64,000 nt of DNA from Acidobacteriota bacterium (GTDB lineage: Bacteria > Acidobacteriota > Terriglobia > UBA7540): assembly GCA_004298155.1 (NCBI GenBank), contig SCRD01000024.1:434001-498000 (forward strand), in the 5' to 3' direction. Under the pieces are notes generated by a model. It was not told where the DNA came from and searched no databases. It was given only the letters and a program-made list of their open reading frames with translations. Shown piece by piece: positions 35,450-44,274 of this stretch. The stretch's first letter is position 1. Each line of letters opens with the position of its first letter. Both the position numbers and the translations under genes were made by a program.

Positions 35450-37393
35450 TTATATGGATGCCAGCGTTTCGCCGCGCTGCCAGGAATGCTGCGGCACAAG
35501 ACATGGAACTTTGGGCTGACGCCGGCGCCAGGCCTGCAACATAAGCAAAGCCCAGACACGGTGGTGGTTTGCCCGGTTTCCCGCCCGGAATTCGTTCCAA
35601 TCTCCGCGGACCGAGTCTGGATGGAGGAGGTCCTGTTCGCGAAGGGCTTCTTCACCGAGCAGTTCTTCGGCCCACTCCGAGAGGGGTCCCCGCAGCCACG
35701 TTGCAAGCGGAATTGCAAATCCCGCCTTGGGCCTTTCAATCATCGCGCGAGGAACATGCTTGTACAGGACATGGCGGAGAAGCCACTTCGTGCGGTTGCC
35801 TCGGATCTTCATTTCTAACGGAAGCGAGGCGGCAAATTGAATGAGTTTATCGTCCAGCAGTGGAACGCGCGCCTCCAGGCCCACGGCCATGCTGGCGCGG
35901 TCCACTTTGGTCAGGATGTCATCGGGCAGATAAGTGAGGATATCCAGGCGCATAAGGTCCGTTACAGACTCCCCGGCCCTCGGGGCGCTGAACTCATCTT
36001 CGATCGGGTGCTGCGTTCCGTTCGCCCGGTATTGAGTGCGGCAAAGGCTCCAATAGATTCCAGTCAGAGATGAGGTTCGCAGCGCCCCCGCGGCCTTCAC
36101 AGCCTTATCAGCGGCATGCCCGCGCAGGCCGTGCCGGCGCATCGCCATGACTGTCGCCGTCAATGCGCCTGCCGCCGTGCTCCTTACTGCTTCCGGAACA
36201 ATCGTGACTGCCCGCCAGATCTTGGGTGCATAGAGGTAGCGGTTATATCCGCCGAAGAGTTCATCACCTCCGTCGCCGGTAAGCGCCACCGTCACTTGCG
36301 TCCGCGCCAGCCGCGAAACCAGGAACGTGGGAATCTGTGATGAGTCGGCAAAAGGTTCATCGTAAATTTCCGGCAATTGCGGAATCACCTCGAGCGCGTC
36401 TTGCGGCGTTAGGAGCATCTCCGTGTGGTTGGTTCCCAGATGCTTTGCGACGACCCGCGCGTGGCGCGACTCGTCAAACCCTTTTTCCGTGAAGCCAACC
36501 GAGAACGTCTTGACTTGCTTCCGGGCTTTTGCGCACATCATCGCAACCACAGCAGAGGAATCGACCCCGCCTGAGAGCATCGCCCCCAGCGGCACGTCTG
36601 AAACCATGTGGCGGTCCACTGCTGACTCGAGTTCCTGCTCCAGCCGTTCAGCGGCCTCCTGCTCGGTCCCGCTCCATGGAGCGGCCCCAAAAGCCGATGC
36701 CAGGTCCCAATACTTCACCGGCACAGCCACGTTCTTGCCCACCGCCGCTTGCAAGACGCTTCCCGGCGGCAATTTTCGAATTCCTTCATAAATGCTCAGC
36801 GGCGCCGGTACGTAGCCAAAATCCAGGTACAGCTCAACAGCTTCGCGGTTGCTCCGCCTCTCAAAGTCCGGATGTTGTTCGATGGCTCGCAACTCCGACC
36901 CAAACAGAAACGTTTCCCCAGCCCATCCGTAGTAGAGAGGCTTGATGCCGACCCGGTCGCGCGCCAGGTGAAGCATCCGTAGCTGGCGGTCCCACAGCGC
37001 ATAGGCAAACATTCCCTGGAGGCGGGCAGGCACTTCGCCAGCCCCCCATTGAACGGCAGTTGCCAGGATCACTTCCGTGTCTGTGCCGGATGAAAATTTA
37101 TGCCCCAGGCCTTCCAGCCGCGTCCGAAGCTCTTTGAAGTTGTAAATCTCGCCGTTAAAGATGATTACGTATCGTCCATCGGCGGAAAGCATGGGCTGAT
37201 GGCCGCGTGGAGATACGTCCAGGATCGCGAGCCGCCGGAAGCCGAGAGCAACGCCGGCGTTATTGTCCACCCACGCTCCGCCGTCGTCCGGGCCCCGGTG
37301 CCGCAATGCCATGGCCATCCGCTGTACGGTCTCTTCGAAACCGTTTGCGGTGAATTCATTCTTACGGGTGAGAAAGCCAGTTATTCCGCACAT
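35450..37393 (-). CDS. asnB: Asparagine synthetase (glutamine-hydrolysing), AsnB family
   Basis: 647 residues. N-terminal glutaminase domain starting MCGITGFL, with Cys2 as nucleophile, IIFNGEIYNFKELR and RHRGPDDGG. C-terminal synthetase domain with the PP-loop MLSGGVDSSAVVAMM and the ALTGDGGDELFGGYNRYL motif. Such AsnB homologues are common in capsule loci, where they are thought to amidate uronic acids or other carboxylated sugars. With UDP-glucuronate made by this locus, uronamide formation is a reasonable guess. Full length with all key residues visible. Confidence 0.9.
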   Translation of the reverse strand: MCGITGFLTRKNEFTANGFEETVQRMAMALRHRGPDDGGAWVDNNAGVALGFRRLAILDVSPRGHQPMLSADGRYVIIFNGEIYNFKELRTRLEGLGHKFSSGTDTEVILATAVQWGAGEVPARLQGMFAYALWDRQLRMLHLARDRVGIKPLYYGWAGETFLFGSELRAIEQHPDFERRSNREAVELYLDFGYVPAPLSIYEGIRKLPPGSVLQAAVGKNVAVPVKYWDLASAFGAAPWSGTEQEAAERLEQELESAVDRHMVSDVPLGAMLSGGVDSSAVVAMMCAKARKQVKTFSVGFTEKGFDESRHARVVAKHLGTNHTEMLLTPQDALEVIPQLPEIYDEPFADSSQIPTFLVSRLARTQVTVALTGDGGDELFGGYNRYLYAPKIWRAVTIVPEAVRSTAAGALTATVMAMRRHGLRGHAADKAVKAAGALRTSSLTGIYWSLCRTQYRANGTQHPIEDEFSAPRAGESVTDLMRLDILTYLPDDILTKVDRASMAVGLEARVPLLDDKLIQFAASLPLEMKIRGNRTKWLLRHVLYKHVPRAMIERPKAGFAIPLATWLRGPLSEWAEELLGEEALREQDLLHPDSVRGDWNEFRAGNRANHHRVWALLMLQAWRRRQPKVPCLVPQHSWQRGETLASI

Positions 37394-37455
37394 CGTCGAA
37401 AGTCTGCAATCCTTTTCAAGCTTCCGAGGTCAAGCTGTAGCACGCCAGGTTGCCA

Positions 37456-38364
37456 TCACAACTGCCCGCGCAAGTGCTCCCAGATCATGCCCAGCCTCTC
37501 GTGCCCGGCTACTTCTGATTGCACCAGCGCATCGGCGTCGGGCCGGATGTACAGGACAAAAGGCTGCGTGTTCCAGCGTCCGACGTAGTTGGATGGGGCC
37601 GCGATGGGCTGCATGCCGAGGCGCCGAAACAAACCCATGGCGCGCGGCATGTGGTAGGCAGAGGTGACCAGGATGAAAGGTTTGCGCCCGAGGTAAGGCA
37701 GGAGATCCTTTGCTTCGCTCGCGGTGTCATCCGAACGTGTCTCCATGAGAATAGCGTTTGACGGCACTCCCAGCGACTCAGCCAGCTTTTGCATGGGGAC
37801 GGCTTCGGCGGCTGAATTAACGGTCGAGCCACCCGAAAGCAGAAGCCGCGGCGCCTGCCGTACTGTCGGCTTTTCTTCGTCCGGGGCGCGATGGCCTTCA
37901 GGCACGGGCGAAACCGAAGATGCAAGGTCCCGATAAATCTCGACCGCCTCAACAACGCGAAGGGCGGAATCGGGGGTAAGCCGGCCGGCAACAGGCAATC
38001 CCTTATCGTCGCTCGCGCCTCCGCTCAGCACCACGATGATGGAGTCCCGCCCCGGCATTGAGTTGGCGTTGCCGGCTTTGCCTTCAGCAAGCGCAGGTTG
38101 TGCGCCGGCAGTTCCATCCCCGCCCGGCTGGGCAAGCAGAAACGGCGGGTATCGGGATTCAAGGCCGTGCACAAGGTGATAACCCACGAACCTGTTGCTG
38201 AAGATTATCAGCAGCACCGTCCCTGCCGTCACCAGGCATTTCGCCAGCCGCCGCCATCGGCCCATCCAAAGCAGGATTACGCCGAAAACGATCAGTACCA
38301 GCGAAAATTGCAGGGGCATCAGCATGGCCCCGACCAGCTTCTTTGTGATGAAAAATATTTTCAT
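37456..38364 (-). CDS. YdcF/ElyC (DUF218) family membrane protein
   Basis: 302 residues. Two N-terminal hydrophobic helices (about 12-60), then a DUF218 domain: IIVVLSGGASDDKG, RLLLSGGSTVNSAAEA, MQKLAESLGVPSNAILMETRSDD (split here as MQKLAESLGVP and ILMETRSDD) and ILVTSAYHMPRAMGLFRRLG. E. coli ElyC of this family affects lipid-carrier use in envelope synthesis, so a role in undecaprenyl-linked glycan handling fits the context. An insertion of about 30 residues (near 80-105 and 155-170) makes it slightly longer than usual. Confidence 0.85.
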   Translation of the reverse strand: MKIFFITKKLVGAMLMPLQFSLVLIVFGVILLWMGRWRRLAKCLVTAGTVLLIIFSNRFVGYHLVHGLESRYPPFLLAQPGGDGTAGAQPALAEGKAGNANSMPGRDSIIVVLSGGASDDKGLPVAGRLTPDSALRVVEAVEIYRDLASSVSPVPEGHRAPDEEKPTVRQAPRLLLSGGSTVNSAAEAVPMQKLAESLGVPSNAILMETRSDDTASEAKDLLPYLGRKPFILVTSAYHMPRAMGLFRRLGMQPIAAPSNYVGRWNTQPFVLYIRPDADALVQSEVAGHERLGMIWEHLRGQL

Positions 38365-38412
38365 CGCGTCTCGCAGACTAATCGGGACCCATTCTGGCGT
38401 GGTTGATTTTCG

Positions 38413-39705
38413 CTATCGATGAGACCACTCCCGGTCGTAATCAAACTCCTGGGCCCGGCCGCTTGGATTTGCAACTTCGGGGGCGCGTTTTCGATCTTCT
38501 ATCTCACGGTAGATTCTTCGATAGGCTTCCACGCCCTGCTCAAGTGAAAAGTGGCGGCTCGCCGCCTCTACGCACCGGACCCTGGTCTCTTCGTCCGCGC
38601 AAAGCGCCAGCAATTCGCGCACTGCCGCCCGGCGCGCTTCGGGTGAAAACTCTCTCATCACCACTCCAGTTTGCGCCTGGGAGACAACTGAGTCCATGTC
38701 CCCCACCCCCGAGTTAACCAGGCAGGGAACTCCGCACCCCAGAAACTCACCCAGGCGTGTGGGGGACGAACTCTTTTTTGAAAAGACTGGCCTGATAAAA
38801 AAGGCTGCGGCATCCATACGGCGCATGTACCCGGGAACCTCGCGATATTCCGCGGAGTGCAACTCCACCCTGTCAATCGGGGCCCCGCAAACGCTGATTC
38901 TGGCCCGCACATAATTGTGATCGCCCCGGTTCAGGACCAGCAGCCGGGCGTCGGGCCGCGCCTCGAGCAGTTCTTTGAAACATTCGAGGACTTCGTCAAA
39001 CAGATAGAATGTTCCCACTGATCCCACGTATCCCAGCACGAACCCGCGGCGCTCCCGGGCGCGACCGCCATCTGCGGGGTGGAATAGCTCCAGGTCCGTG
39101 CAGGTCGGAATCACCTCAAATCTTACGTGGCGCGTGCGAAGGTAAGGGAACTCCCGCATCGCTTCCACGCCGGCCTGCGTGAGTGAAACCACCACATCCG
39201 CCTGTTCGAGCAGCCTCTTTTCAAACCACTTTGCCGTCCGGTACACGCGCGAGCCGTAGCGCCAGGCCCCGCCATCAACCTTCTCATCCGGCCAGAAACC
39301 ACGCATGTCAAAGATCAGCCTTGTTCCTGCCAGGCCCTTAAGCGCGAGCCCGATTACGCCCGGGACGTATCCCCGCACGTGCACAATCCGGGGACGCATC
39401 CGAAGAGCGAATTTCGCGCCACGCAAAATGCCAGAAGCGACATCTAACGCCGTGGCCGGCACGCTCGGCCTTTTGTGATACCGCAAAGGGATCCATTGGA
39501 TTCCAGCCCGGCCAAGCTGTTTCTGCAACTCCTCTCGCCGTCCTAAGTCTGCCCAGTCCTGCGGCTTCTCGAAGCTCATTACCGTGATGGCGAAGTCGCC
39601 GGCCAACCCGCGAAGGTAGGGCAGCACCTGCGACTGCCCCAGAGGCTCCAGCAGCCCGTCATACGTGATGTAGAGCACGGTCCGCGGCAAAGGTTGCTCA
39701 CTCAT
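38413..39705 (-). CDS. GT4 family glycosyltransferase
   Basis: 430 residues from ATG 39705, which has GAGG nine bases upstream; the frame could begin 24 bases earlier but would then overlap the upstream gene. N-terminal LYITYDGLLEPLGQSQVLPYL (given as LYITYDGLLEPLGQSQ), an acceptor domain with RIVHVRGYVPGVIGLA and FDMRGFWPDEKVDGG, and a donor domain with LGYVGSVGTFYLFDE and the SPTRLGEFLGCGVP segment. GT-B fold. Probably one of the series of transferases that build the repeat unit. Confidence 0.88.
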   Translation of the reverse strand: MSEQPLPRTVLYITYDGLLEPLGQSQVLPYLRGLAGDFAITVMSFEKPQDWADLGRREELQKQLGRAGIQWIPLRYHKRPSVPATALDVASGILRGAKFALRMRPRIVHVRGYVPGVIGLALKGLAGTRLIFDMRGFWPDEKVDGGAWRYGSRVYRTAKWFEKRLLEQADVVVSLTQAGVEAMREFPYLRTRHVRFEVIPTCTDLELFHPADGGRARERRGFVLGYVGSVGTFYLFDEVLECFKELLEARPDARLLVLNRGDHNYVRARISVCGAPIDRVELHSAEYREVPGYMRRMDAAAFFIRPVFSKKSSSPTRLGEFLGCGVPCLVNSGVGDMDSVVSQAQTGVVMREFSPEARRAAVRELLALCADEETRVRCVEAASRHFSLEQGVEAYRRIYREIEDRKRAPEVANPSGRAQEFDYDREWSHR

Positions 39706-39709
39706 CTGC

Positions 39710-40663
39710 TCAGACCTCGAACTGCGCATGCCACCTGCCCCGCGCCTGGTCCATCAGATTCAAGGCCAGACCCGCCGGAAGGGCCGCCAGCCAAAGGGCC
39801 CTGCCGGGCGCGGTCCCGAGCTCCCGCCACTGGGCCGCGGGACCGATTCCCAGCCGAAAGGAATACCTGGAATAAGCCGCAGCCTGGCGATAAAACTGGA
39901 TGGGCGCGTACCACAACCATTGCGCGTCGCACGCCAGCAGGTCCCGGTATTGTGCCCGGAGCCCGGGCCAGTGCGTAAAGCCCGACCCATTCCCCGACAG
40001 CGAGACTCTGCCCTGATCAGCCTGGAAGTATACGTACAAGATTTCGTTCAACCACCGCGCCCTGTAAACCCTGCCGACCCGCGCATGAGTCAGTCCCTCT
40101 GGCAGCCAGCCCGAAAAGCCCTGCAGGATGGGCGCAGGAAATTTTCGGATGATTTGGGTCACCCAGCAGGGACGCTGGTCCTCGCGGGCGCGAAATCTGT
40201 AATACTGCTCCTGGAATGTCGCGTCACGCCACGGCACGCCGAACCCTGGGCCGTTGGGTCTGCCGTTTTCATCGCAGGACCGGACGTACATCCCAGCGTA
40301 ACCTGGCCTGGCCTGCTCAGGAATTTCCCGCCACGCTTCCCAAATTCTTTCGAGGGCCTCTGGCTTGCAGCCATCGTCATGGTCGATCTGGAAGAAAAAT
40401 TCTCCACGCGCAATCGAAACGGCGCGATTGAAAGACGCCGCGGTGCCGGAGTGCGCATGCCGTTCGAAGTGGATTGGGAACGGCGCGTTCGCCCGCCACT
40501 TTTCGGCGATCTCCTCCGTTCTGTCGACGGACCCATCGCTGACCACCACCCATTCAAAGCTGCGCAGGGTTTGATTCTGGAGGCTTTCATACACTCGGTG
40601 CAGTGTGCGCTCCGCATTGAACGCCGACGTGAAGACCGTGAATTTCAGCCGCTGCTCAGCCAT
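39710..40663 (-). CDS. GT2 family glycosyltransferase
   Basis: 317 residues. GT-A core: FTVFTSAFNAERTLHRVY, WVVVSDGSVDRTEEI, AASFNRAVSIARGEFF and the metal motif IDHDDG. The C-terminal half is longer than the core and aromatic-rich (QFYRQAAAYSRYSFRLG). It starts on the base where the upstream glycosyltransferase stops. The cytoplasmic face of the membrane is the expected site. Confidence 0.88.
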   Translation of the reverse strand: MAEQRLKFTVFTSAFNAERTLHRVYESLQNQTLRSFEWVVVSDGSVDRTEEIAEKWRANAPFPIHFERHAHSGTAASFNRAVSIARGEFFFQIDHDDGCKPEALERIWEAWREIPEQARPGYAGMYVRSCDENGRPNGPGFGVPWRDATFQEQYYRFRAREDQRPCWVTQIIRKFPAPILQGFSGWLPEGLTHARVGRVYRARWLNEILYVYFQADQGRVSLSGNGSGFTHWPGLRAQYRDLLACDAQWLWYAPIQFYRQAAAYSRYSFRLGIGPAAQWRELGTAPGRALWLAALPAGLALNLMDQARGRWHAQFEV

Positions 40664-41838
40664 CAGTCCCGGCTTTTCTCCAGCCCAGCCTTCTGCGGGC
40701 TGAATTCAGCGCCGTCAAATGCGTATTGCCCGGCGCCCGATTCCCCGCGGCAAAGCGCGCGCATCAACTGGTAATGGCCGGCGTACGTCCGTCTGAATGA
40801 ATAACGGCCCTCAACCCGCGCTCGGGCGGCCCGTGCCATCGCCTGGTATCGCGGTCCGTCCCGCACCAGTCGCACCGTCTGCGCCGCCAATTCCCTGGCA
40901 TCCTTCGGCGGAACCAGCACTCCACAACCGCCCTGCAACAAATCGCGCACGCCCCGCACATCAAATCCGAGGACCGGCAGGCCTGAGGCCATCGCTTCGG
41001 CGCAGGCAATTCCAAATCCCTCGCTCTCGCTCGGCATCCACAGGACCGTCGCTTGCCGCAATTGCGTCTCGGGCTGCTGCTGCATTCCCCAGAAGGTGAC
41101 CGCCTTGTTCCATCCCCTGGCCGTTACCTCGGCAGCCAATGCATTCCGCATCGGCCCATCGCCCACAAACCACAGCCTTGCCGCCGGGAACTGTTTCTTC
41201 AGCGCGCCAAATCCTTCCAGCGCCTGCCCTGGCCCCTTTTCAGCAATCAGCCGTCCCAGCACGCACACCACCACATCATCAGTCGGCCTTCTTTCTTCAA
41301 ACTGGACCTGTTCCGTGTTAACTCCGTTGGGGAGCACGGCAATCTCCTCGCGTGGCATGCCAAGCCCGAGAGCGGCGTGATCGGCGAGAGAAGGAGAGAC
41401 AGCGGCCACATGCCCTCCCAGCCTGCTCTGGACCCAGCGCTGCAAACCTCGAGAAAGCCTGTGCCGTGCCGTTGCGCCGTCCCAGCAAACGTCGTGCCCA
41501 TGCAGCACCCAAAGCGCTGGGACCCGCACCGCCGCCAGCGCCGCGACCACGGCCGCCTTCGGAGTGTGGATCGCCATAACGTCCGGCTGCAGGCGGTCAA
41601 TAATCCTGCGCAGTCGCCGGGCTGCCTGTAACGCTGACCACGGCCAGCTAAATTTTCCCGGCTTGAACAGTGGAAACTCCTGAACGTCACGATTCATAAG
41701 GCCGTCACACACCGGCATTTCCCGCAACGTGACAACGTACGACTCAGAGCCCTCGCCTTGCGCCATTCGTGCAAGTTCCTGCACCACGCGCTCGGCTCCT
41801 GCCACCTCCAAGCTCTCAACCAGGAAGACCATCCGCAT
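40663..41838 (-). CDS. GT4 family glycosyltransferase
   Basis: 391 residues, GT-B. The N-terminal motif VESLEVAGAERVVQELARM is typical of GT4 enzymes; HTPKAAVVAALAAV and ALWVLHGHDVCWDG follow. The donor domain has VCVLGRLIAEKGPGQALE, FVGDGPMRNALA, and the EX7E region PSESEGFGIACAEAMASGLP, complete. The ATG is 5 bp after the upstream gene and the stop overlaps the next start by one base. Very compact packing argues for one transcript. Confidence 0.9.
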   Translation of the reverse strand: MRMVFLVESLEVAGAERVVQELARMAQGEGSESYVVTLREMPVCDGLMNRDVQEFPLFKPGKFSWPWSALQAARRLRRIIDRLQPDVMAIHTPKAAVVAALAAVRVPALWVLHGHDVCWDGATARHRLSRGLQRWVQSRLGGHVAAVSPSLADHAALGLGMPREEIAVLPNGVNTEQVQFEERRPTDDVVVCVLGRLIAEKGPGQALEGFGALKKQFPAARLWFVGDGPMRNALAAEVTARGWNKAVTFWGMQQQPETQLRQATVLWMPSESEGFGIACAEAMASGLPVLGFDVRGVRDLLQGGCGVLVPPKDARELAAQTVRLVRDGPRYQAMARAARARVEGRYSFRRTYAGHYQLMRALCRGESGAGQYAFDGAEFSPQKAGLEKSRD

Positions 41839-41843
41839 TTGAT

Positions 41844-43013
41844 TTACTCTCCCAGCAGGCCCTTGAGGACCCGTCCGCGCGCGCCTCCCTCAATTTCCAG
41901 CAAGTATCCGATGGCCTTCCTCGGCAGCGTGCTATATGCGACGGCAAAGATTGAGTAGGCGAGCCTTCGCCGGATATTCCTCTCGGGCTGCCGCCAGGTC
42001 GCCTTCACGGCCTTCATCGTCAGGCGCGGAAGACTTTCCGGCCGCGAGTCGTCTCGCGCGCCTTCCCGCCGCAAGACGATGCGGCGCACCCAGTGCTGCG
42101 GACAGGCGCCAACCCACTCCTCCAAAGGCATCATCTTTCCATCGGTCAGCCGGTCGAGCGCCTGGTACAGCTTGATATCCAGTTGAATGCGGTTTCTGAT
42201 CACGGCCAGCGGCTCTCCGCATGCAAGGCAATTGCTTCCATGCACGCGGTACTTTGCCAGCGGTTGCCGAAGGCGCTTGACCTCGCCGAACAAACCTGCC
42301 GCAGCCAGATACATATCCGGACAGGCTGTCCACTCTGTTTCCGGAATCGGCAACATCTTTTCGAGCGCCGCTCGCGAAAACACGTTTCCACTGGTGGGCG
42401 AGCCCACGCCAAAAGGTCCCAGCACGGGACTCGGCAACTCCTGCCCTCCCACTTCCCTTCCAAGAGGTTTGCCGCCCTTGTCCACGACCTCCAGCGGAAA
42501 GAGCACGCGAGCCATCCCCTCGCGCCATTCCCCCACAACGGTTTCGATTGCGTTCGGCTCCAGCACGTCGTCGGAATCGAGAAAAAGCACCAGATCGCCG
42601 GAGGAGGCTGCAAAGCCCAGATTCAACGCTGAGACGTGCCCGCCGTTCGCCTTGAAGATGGCCCGGACGCGGTCTCCCTGGCTTTCGATCACCTGCCGCG
42701 AGTTGTCCGTCGAGCCGTCGTCCACCACAATCACTTCCGTATCGGCCCAGGTCTGGGCCAGCGCGCTGTCAATCGCTTCGCCCAAAAATCGCCCGTAATT
42801 GCAGTTGCAGATAACAATGCTGGCTTTCGGCGGCCGCGTGCTGCGGACCTCCGATGCGGCCGGCTCGCCGCCCGCCTTTAGCGCAACTCCCCTGCGCTCA
42901 TCCTCGATTTCCAGTGCAACGCCCGATGGCTCCATGGTGTTCACGACCGTGTCACCCCCTCGCACGACCCTCAAAACAGCTTCAGCTCCCGTTGTTGATG
43001 ACAAAACTACCAA
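41844..43013 (-). CDS. GT2 family glycosyltransferase, tandem paralogue 1
   Basis: Up to 389 residues. The reading frame opens with a TTG at 43013 but has no ribosome-binding site there; GTG 42944 or ATG 42935 are also possible, and the catalytic domain begins only near residue 60. GT-A motifs: ASIVICNCNYGRFLGEAID, VIVVDDGSTDNSRQVIE, VLFLDSDDVLEPNAIE. The protein is clearly a duplicate of the next gene upstream: long identical blocks such as YGRFLGEAIDSALAQT, LGPFGVG, PTSGNVFSRAALEK and RRLAYSIFA. N-terminal residues 1-58 are unlike the paralogue and look low in structure. Confidence 0.87.
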   Translation of the reverse strand: MVVLSSTTGAEAVLRVVRGGDTVVNTMEPSGVALEIEDERRGVALKAGGEPAASEVRSTRPPKASIVICNCNYGRFLGEAIDSALAQTWADTEVIVVDDGSTDNSRQVIESQGDRVRAIFKANGGHVSALNLGFAASSGDLVLFLDSDDVLEPNAIETVVGEWREGMARVLFPLEVVDKGGKPLGREVGGQELPSPVLGPFGVGSPTSGNVFSRAALEKMLPIPETEWTACPDMYLAAAGLFGEVKRLRQPLAKYRVHGSNCLACGEPLAVIRNRIQLDIKLYQALDRLTDGKMMPLEEWVGACPQHWVRRIVLRREGARDDSRPESLPRLTMKAVKATWRQPERNIRRRLAYSIFAVAYSTLPRKAIGYLLEIEGGARGRVLKGLLGE

Positions 43014-43089
43014 CTGGCGGTTGTTCTACGGCACCTTAAATGCCGCACCCGCCTCCCTTCCGCTAGGAAATATTTTTTCTGGCGAGTCT

Positions 43090-44244
43090 TCATGTGCCAA
43101 GGAGTCTCTTGAGTACCCGTCCGCGTTCACCTCCATCCACCCTCCACATGGCGCCAGTGGCTTTTTTCGGGAGGACGGCATATCCGAAAGCAAAAATTGA
43201 ATATGCGAGCCGCCGCCGAAAATTCCTGTCAGGTTGGCGCCACGTCGCCTTGATTGCGCGCAGCGTCAGGCCTGGCAGACTGTCCGGCCAGGGGTAGTCG
43301 TTCGGGCTCTCGCGCAGCGATTTGATCCGCATTATCCAGTGCTGGGGGCAGGCGCTGAGCCAGTGCTCAAGAGACCCAATCTTTCCGCCGGTCAGACGAA
43401 ACAGCGTGTCGTGCAACTTCAGGTCCAGGCTGACGTGGGTTGTGACAGCCCAGACCACATTGTCCTGCGGGTGGCCCGCGTCCCGATGTACGCGGTATTT
43501 GCCAAGCGGCTGCCTCAGGCAAAGCGTCTCACCGAACAAGCACGCTGCCGTCAGAAATAAGTCCGCGGCAATTCTCCATCCCTCTTCCGGCATCGGCAAG
43601 ATCTTTTCGAGAGCCGCTCTGGAAAATACATTACCGCTCGTCGGAGTGCCAACCCCGAAAGGCCCCAGCGCGGGGCTTGGCAGTTCTTTCCCTCCGACCG
43701 TCTTCCCCAGGGGCCTCCCGCTCTTGTCCACAACCTCAAGAGGAAAAACCATTCGAGCGACACCATCCCTCCACTCGCGGGCAGTAGTTTCGATTGCTTC
43801 CGGCTCCAGCATGTCATCGGAATCCAGGAACAGAATCAATTCGCCCTTCGAAGCTTTGAAGCCTGCGTTGAATGCCGAGGCCTGCCCGCCGTTCTCCTTC
43901 AGCACCGGAAGGATGCGCCGGCCGTAACCGGCAATCACCTCGCGCGAGTTGTCCCGCGAGCCATCGTCAACCACAATCACTTCTTTATTGGGGTAGGTCT
44001 GGGCCAGCGCGCTGTCAATCGCCTCCCCTAAAAAGCGGCCGTAGTTGTAGTTGTTGACGATGATGGAAACCAGCGGTGTCCCGACCGATGTCGCGGAAGG
44101 GGTAGCGCAGAGTTGTTCTGTAACTCTGCGGCTTTTGACCTTAATTGAAAAGTCCGCAGAGTAGTCCCGCAGGTCGGGACAACTCTGCGCTACCATCCTA
44201 TCCTGGTCCGCCGAAAAACCGCGGATTCTCGTTGGCCGTCTCAT
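43090..44244 (-). CDS. GT2 family glycosyltransferase, tandem paralogue 2, N-terminus partly encoded by a repeat
   Basis: 384 residues. GT-A motifs: VSIIVNNYNYGRFLGEAID, VIVVDDGSRDNSREVIA, LFLDSDDMLEPEAIE. Paralogue of the gene at 41844-43013. Residues about 17-48 (MVAQSCPDLRDYSADFS and on) are encoded inside the palindromic repeat at 44102-44194, and the first 16 residues contain RGFSADQD, which recurs at the C-terminus of the protein encoded at 45301. Thus the true ancestral start may have been lost or moved by the repeat; the GT domain itself starts near residue 58. Confidence 0.85.
   Translation of the reverse strand: MRRPTRIRGFSADQDRMVAQSCPDLRDYSADFSIKVKSRRVTEQLCATPSATSVGTPLVSIIVNNYNYGRFLGEAIDSALAQTYPNKEVIVVDDGSRDNSREVIAGYGRRILPVLKENGGQASAFNAGFKASKGELILFLDSDDMLEPEAIETTAREWRDGVARMVFPLEVVDKSGRPLGKTVGGKELPSPALGPFGVGTPTSGNVFSRAALEKILPMPEEGWRIAADLFLTAACLFGETLCLRQPLGKYRVHRDAGHPQDNVVWAVTTHVSLDLKLHDTLFRLTGGKIGSLEHWLSACPQHWIMRIKSLRESPNDYPWPDSLPGLTLRAIKATWRQPDRNFRRRLAYSIFAFGYAVLPKKATGAMWRVDGGERGRVLKRLLGT
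44102..44194. repeat. Palindromic repeat copy C
   Basis: 93 bases bounded by perfect 15-bp inverted ends (GTAGCGCAGAGTTGT and ACAACTCTGCGCTAC). Internally it folds as two hairpins: CGCAGAGTT/AACTCTGCG at the left and GTCCCG/CGGGAC within GCAGAGT/ACTCTGC at the right. The adjacent CCGAAAAACCGCGGA motif is shared with copies A and B. It lies inside the 5' coding part of the glycosyltransferase gene. Confidence 0.8.
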
Positions 44245-44274
44245 CTGTCGCCCTGGTGTCCTGTCGTTAAGAAG

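Noticed and set aside
34125-35600. Upstream extension of the methyltransferase frame to a 776-residue protein
   Set aside because: The extra part is Arg/Cys/His-rich with no domain, and it is the out-of-frame shadow of the membrane-protein gene at 34124-35440. ATG 34124 fits the coupled stop-start.
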